This document shows, piece by piece, positions 31,512 to 33,046 of a stretch of DNA of 33,046 nt. Origin of the DNA: a virus; IMG/VR virus record IMGVR_UViG_3300007722_000062, positions 1 to 33,046 of that record; one strand, given 5' to 3'. Numbering within the stretch: position 1 is the first letter of the stretch; the number at the start of each line of letters is the position of its first letter. The translations under genes were made by a program, and so were the position numbers. The notes beneath the pieces were generated by a model that worked only from the letters and a program-made list of their open reading frames with translations, ran no database searches and was not told the origin of the DNA.

Positions 31512-31700
31512 CTATTCGCTGTCTTGCACGACCTGAATCGCGCGCCTAAACGCCTCCATGCGCAAGCCCCACAGGCGTTCCGCGCGCATATAGGCGCCGC
31601 GCATATACGCCAGTTCGGCGTCGATCTCGCACATCTGCGCGGCGCAAGCGTCGCGCCGTTCAAACAGCGCGGCGGCGGCAATACTTTCATCGTATGTCAT
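31512..31700 (-). CDS. small helical hypothetical protein, 62 aa
   Basis: ATG 31700 with AGAGGA 7 nt upstream. It begins MTYDESIAAAALFERRDACA and continues as one Ala/Glu/Arg-rich amphipathic helix to the end (MRAERLWGLRMEAFRRAIQV). No domain. Last gene of the leftward run of small genes, convergent with the replication operon. Confidence 0.7.
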   Translation of the reverse strand: MTYDESIAAAALFERRDACAAQMCEIDAELAYMRGAYMRAERLWGLRMEAFRRAIQVVQDSE

Positions 31701-31703
31701 GGG

Positions 31704-31763
31704 TCAATCCTCTATTGTTAGGCAAAGCAGCCCCAAAATTAGGGCGATAAGCAGCGACATCAT
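31704..31763 (-). CDS. very small membrane peptide, 19 aa
   Basis: ATG 31763, one base after the upstream gene's TAA, so translation by re-initiation is likely; a second ATG follows directly. The whole product, MMSLLIALILGLLCLTIED, is one hydrophobic segment with an acidic tail. Its TGA lies just after the Shine-Dalgarno sequence of the next gene. Coding status is inferred from the tight fit between neighbours and the clean TM-peptide composition. Confidence 0.5.
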   Translation of the reverse strand: MMSLLIALILGLLCLTIED

Positions 31764-31764
31764 G

Positions 31765-32055
31765 TTAACCGCGCGCCGCGGATAAATCGTCAAGTAGGTC
31801 GCTGATCTCGACGGCTTGCGCCGCGTTATCAAGATGAACCAACTCAATTTCATTTTCCAAATCTTCTATCGTGCATCCGCGTTTCTCATGGTCCAATTCC
31901 AACTGGGTGACGTATAGATCGACTCTTGCTAGTTCGGCGGCGATGTCCTCCAGGCGTTCGCCTAAAGCTAACGCTAGTTCATCGCGGCTATCGCGAGCGG
32001 CGATAATCAAAGCAGCGTTGGGTGACGCGCGCCAATAGTTTCTGTCGTGTGTCAT
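31765..32055 (-). CDS. coiled-coil hypothetical protein, 96 aa
   Basis: ATG 32055 with AAAGGGG about 9 nt upstream. Begins MTHDRNYWRASPNAALIIAA, then strongly heptad-like acidic helix: ELALALGERLEDIAAELARV, DLYVTQLELDHEKRG, IEDLENEIELVHLDN. A dimeric coiled coil is likely. No known family recognised. Confidence 0.72.
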   Translation of the reverse strand: MTHDRNYWRASPNAALIIAARDSRDELALALGERLEDIAAELARVDLYVTQLELDHEKRGCTIEDLENEIELVHLDNAAQAVEISDLLDDLSAARG

Positions 32056-32076
32056 GGTAGGGTTCCCCTTTCTAAA

Positions 32077-32331
32077 TTACAGCGTGGCGGCGGCGGCGCG
32101 GGCGGCGGCGTCGTAGGCCTTGTCCGCATCAGCCTTAGCGGCGGCGTAGGCCTTGTCCGCATCATCCATTGCGGCGTCGTAGGCCTCGCGCGGCTCAGCC
32201 ATTGCGGCGTCGTAGGCCTTGTCCGCATCATCCATTGCGGCGCCGTAGGCCTTGTCCGCATCATCCATTGCGGCGGCGCAGGCCACTGCGCCGTGCGAGG
32301 GGTCAATAGCAATCGGTGTTCTAGCGTTCAT
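32077..32331 (-). CDS. 11-residue-repeat helical protein, 84 aa
   Basis: ATG 32331 with AAAGGA upstream. A short leader (MNARTPIAIDPSHGAVACAA) is followed by five 11-residue units such as MDDADKAYGAA, MAEPREAYDAA and KADADKAYDAA, then an Ala-rich end. The units match those of the protein at 1-491 in both amino acids and DNA (33-bp period), so the two genes are paralogues of different repeat number. More acidic (DDADK) than the other copy. Function unknown. Confidence 0.75.
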   Translation of the reverse strand: MNARTPIAIDPSHGAVACAAAMDDADKAYGAAMDDADKAYDAAMAEPREAYDAAMDDADKAYAAAKADADKAYDAAARAAAATL

Positions 32332-32435
32332 TTTACATCCTTTGGGTTTGCTTTTGATACGGCGCGCCAGGCCATGCGGGCGATAAGCGCGTAGAGGGCA
32401 ATGGTAGCGGTGGTGACGGTTACAGCGTAGAGCAT
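32328..32435 (-). CDS. small single-TM membrane protein, 35 aa
   Basis: ATG 32435 with AGAGGA 9 nt upstream. MLYAVTVTTATIALYALIAR is one TM helix, followed by a basic tail (MAWRAVSKANPKDVK). Its TGA overlaps the ATG of the repeat-protein gene (ATGA), the typical coupling in this genome. Supported by start signal and overlap; no family known. Confidence 0.6.
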   Translation of the reverse strand: MLYAVTVTTATIALYALIARMAWRAVSKANPKDVK

Positions 32436-32494
32436 GACGGGATATCCTCTCGTATAGCCGGTCTCATCAGTGGCGGGCGGCTAACCCCTGCCAG

Positions 32495-32521
32495 ACAGGC
32501 GCGTGTGTACATCGCGCCTGT
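32495..32521. promoter_or_regulatory. 9-bp inverted repeat in the gap between small leftward genes
   Basis: ACAGGCGCG (32495-32503) and CGCGCCTGT (32513-32521) with a 9-nt spacer, in the 165-nt gap (32436-32600) where no gene was seen. There is no useful T-run on the minus strand, so it is a weak terminator at best. It could be an operator or RNA-processing hairpin. Confidence 0.45.
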
Positions 32522-32600
32522 TTCGACGTTACGGTTGGGTCTCTAACATCCGTTGCCGTGCGGCGCGTGGTGGTGTGTTAATGACGCGTCGTTCGTTTCC

Positions 32601-33038
32601 TTACGTTGCGAGTACGGCATCAGGATCGGCAAAGCCAAACAGTGGCAGAAAGTAAAACGGTTGGCCTTTCTTTCGCATAATTGCAGCGCCTTGGATTTCG
32701 TTCGTGGCCCATGCAGCGCCTTGGATTTCGTTCGTGGCCCATGCGGCGTCCCCTGCGGCGTTCCATGCGGCGTTCCATGCGGCGTCCCCTGCGGCGTTCC
32801 ATGCGGCGTCCCGTGCGGCGTTCCATGCGGCGTCCCGTGCGACATCGGTCATCGTGTCAAGATGACGCCAGAACGCCAGCACGGTTTGCGCTCGATCGCC
32901 AAGTACTAGCTCTGGGTGCGTAATAACGATTGATGGCGCGCCGGGTCTGCTGTCATTAATCCTGCGCATCAGCACAGAATGTGCGCGGCTGATGCCCCAT
33001 ATGCGCGCGTTTTCAGCGTCGGCTTTTAATTGGTTCAT
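32601..33038 (-). CDS. Ala/Trp-repeat phage protein, 145 aa
   Basis: ATG 33038, 8 nt from the window edge, so a longer N-terminus cannot be excluded and the ribosome-binding site is not visible. The N-terminus (MNQLKADAENARIWGISRAH) is followed by 4- and 8-residue repeats of the DAAWNAARDAAWNAAGDAAW type and two copies of AAWATNEIQG, then IMRKKGQPFYFLPLFGFADP. Proteins with AAWDAAW repeats and this FYFLPLFGF-type ending are common among phage accessory genes. Their function is unknown to me. Confidence 0.72.
   Translation of the reverse strand: MNQLKADAENARIWGISRAHSVLMRRINDSRPGAPSIVITHPELVLGDRAQTVLAFWRHLDTMTDVARDAAWNAARDAAWNAAGDAAWNAAWNAAGDAAWATNEIQGAAWATNEIQGAAIMRKKGQPFYFLPLFGFADPDAVLAT
32683..32742. 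repeat. perfect 30-bp tandem duplication inside the Ala/Trp-repeat gene
   Basis: Two identical 30-bp units (32683-32712, 32713-32742), each starting GCAGCGCCTTGGATTTCG, add ten residues (AAWATNEIQG) in frame. Perfect identity suggests a recent duplication. Confidence 0.9.
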
Positions 33039-33046
33039 TTCGCGCA

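Noticed and set aside
32420-32512. 30-codon minus-strand ORF (MYTRACLAGVSRPPLMRPAI...)
   Set aside because: Its ATG lies in the loop of the 32495-32521 inverted repeat, with no good ribosome-binding site, and it overlaps the better-supported 35-residue membrane protein. Kept as a weak possibility only.
1-33046. tRNA, integrase, repressor or phage RNA polymerase genes
   Set aside because: Looked for on both strands and not seen: no TPsiC-like tRNA sequence with a matching fold, no tyrosine or serine recombinase motifs, no large HTH repressor. A tRNAscan/HMM run would be needed for certainty.

Overview
The window looks like most or all of the genome of a tailed bacteriophage with a P22-type podoviral virion: P22-like portal, scaffold, gp5-like coat, gp4-like and gp10-like tail accessory factors, and a head-binding-domain tailspike. 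It is GC-rich and densely coded, with many ATGA, TAATG or GTGA stop/start overlaps. No integrase, repressor, RNA polymerase, tRNA or CRISPR array was seen, so nothing points to lysogeny, and transcription probably depends on the host RNA polymerase. The two good promoter candidates are sigma70-like. The lysis genes imply a Gram-negative host. An alphaproteobacterium is my guess from general protein flavour, not something the sequence shows.

Layout. 1-491 (minus) is the 5' part of a gene for an 11-residue-repeat protein, with its own TTGACA promoter. 492-1534 is a gene-free control region holding two long hairpin units with compensating arm changes, a G-quadruplex candidate, three AT-rich 33-bp repeats and an 11-bp-phased polypyrimidine array. 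1535-22701 (plus) is the late operon: terminase, three tiny basic proteins, an intein-bearing portal, scaffold and coat (ending at a strong terminator), tail factors, fibre and tailspike, a cupin-SET fusion protein, three probable ejection proteins and the start of the lysis cassette. The cassette (21966-23055) is a TM peptide, an M15 endolysin, a holin, and an i-spanin with a partly overlapping lipoprotein o-spanin. 22967-25159 (minus) carries a DUF3310-like protein, two small proteins (one an AP2 domain), an SNF2-type helicase and a VRR-NUC nuclease. 25257-31425 (plus) carries a Cas4-like nuclease, a probable ssDNA-binding protein, a family A DNA polymerase and a primase-helicase, ending at a strong terminator. 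31512-33038 (minus) is a run of small accessory genes, including a second 11-residue-repeat protein, an Ala/Trp-repeat protein and two very small membrane peptides.

How it fits together. The primase-helicase, polymerase, ssDNA-binding protein, SNF2 helicase and nucleases form a replication/recombination module. TerS/TerL package DNA through the portal into a coat assembled on the scaffold. gp4- and gp10-like factors and the tailspike close the head, and the ejection proteins, one with an M15 peptidase-like domain, probably enter the host with the DNA. The minus-strand genes at the two ends would form one leftward operon if the window ends join, so the window may be a circularly permuted complete genome.

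Most notable items: the portal intein, the cupin-SET fusion inside a virion operon, the paired hairpin units with compensating changes, the two hendecad-repeat genes, a frameshifted gene at a 7-G run, and a GCAA-loop hairpin just ahead of the DNA polymerase gene.
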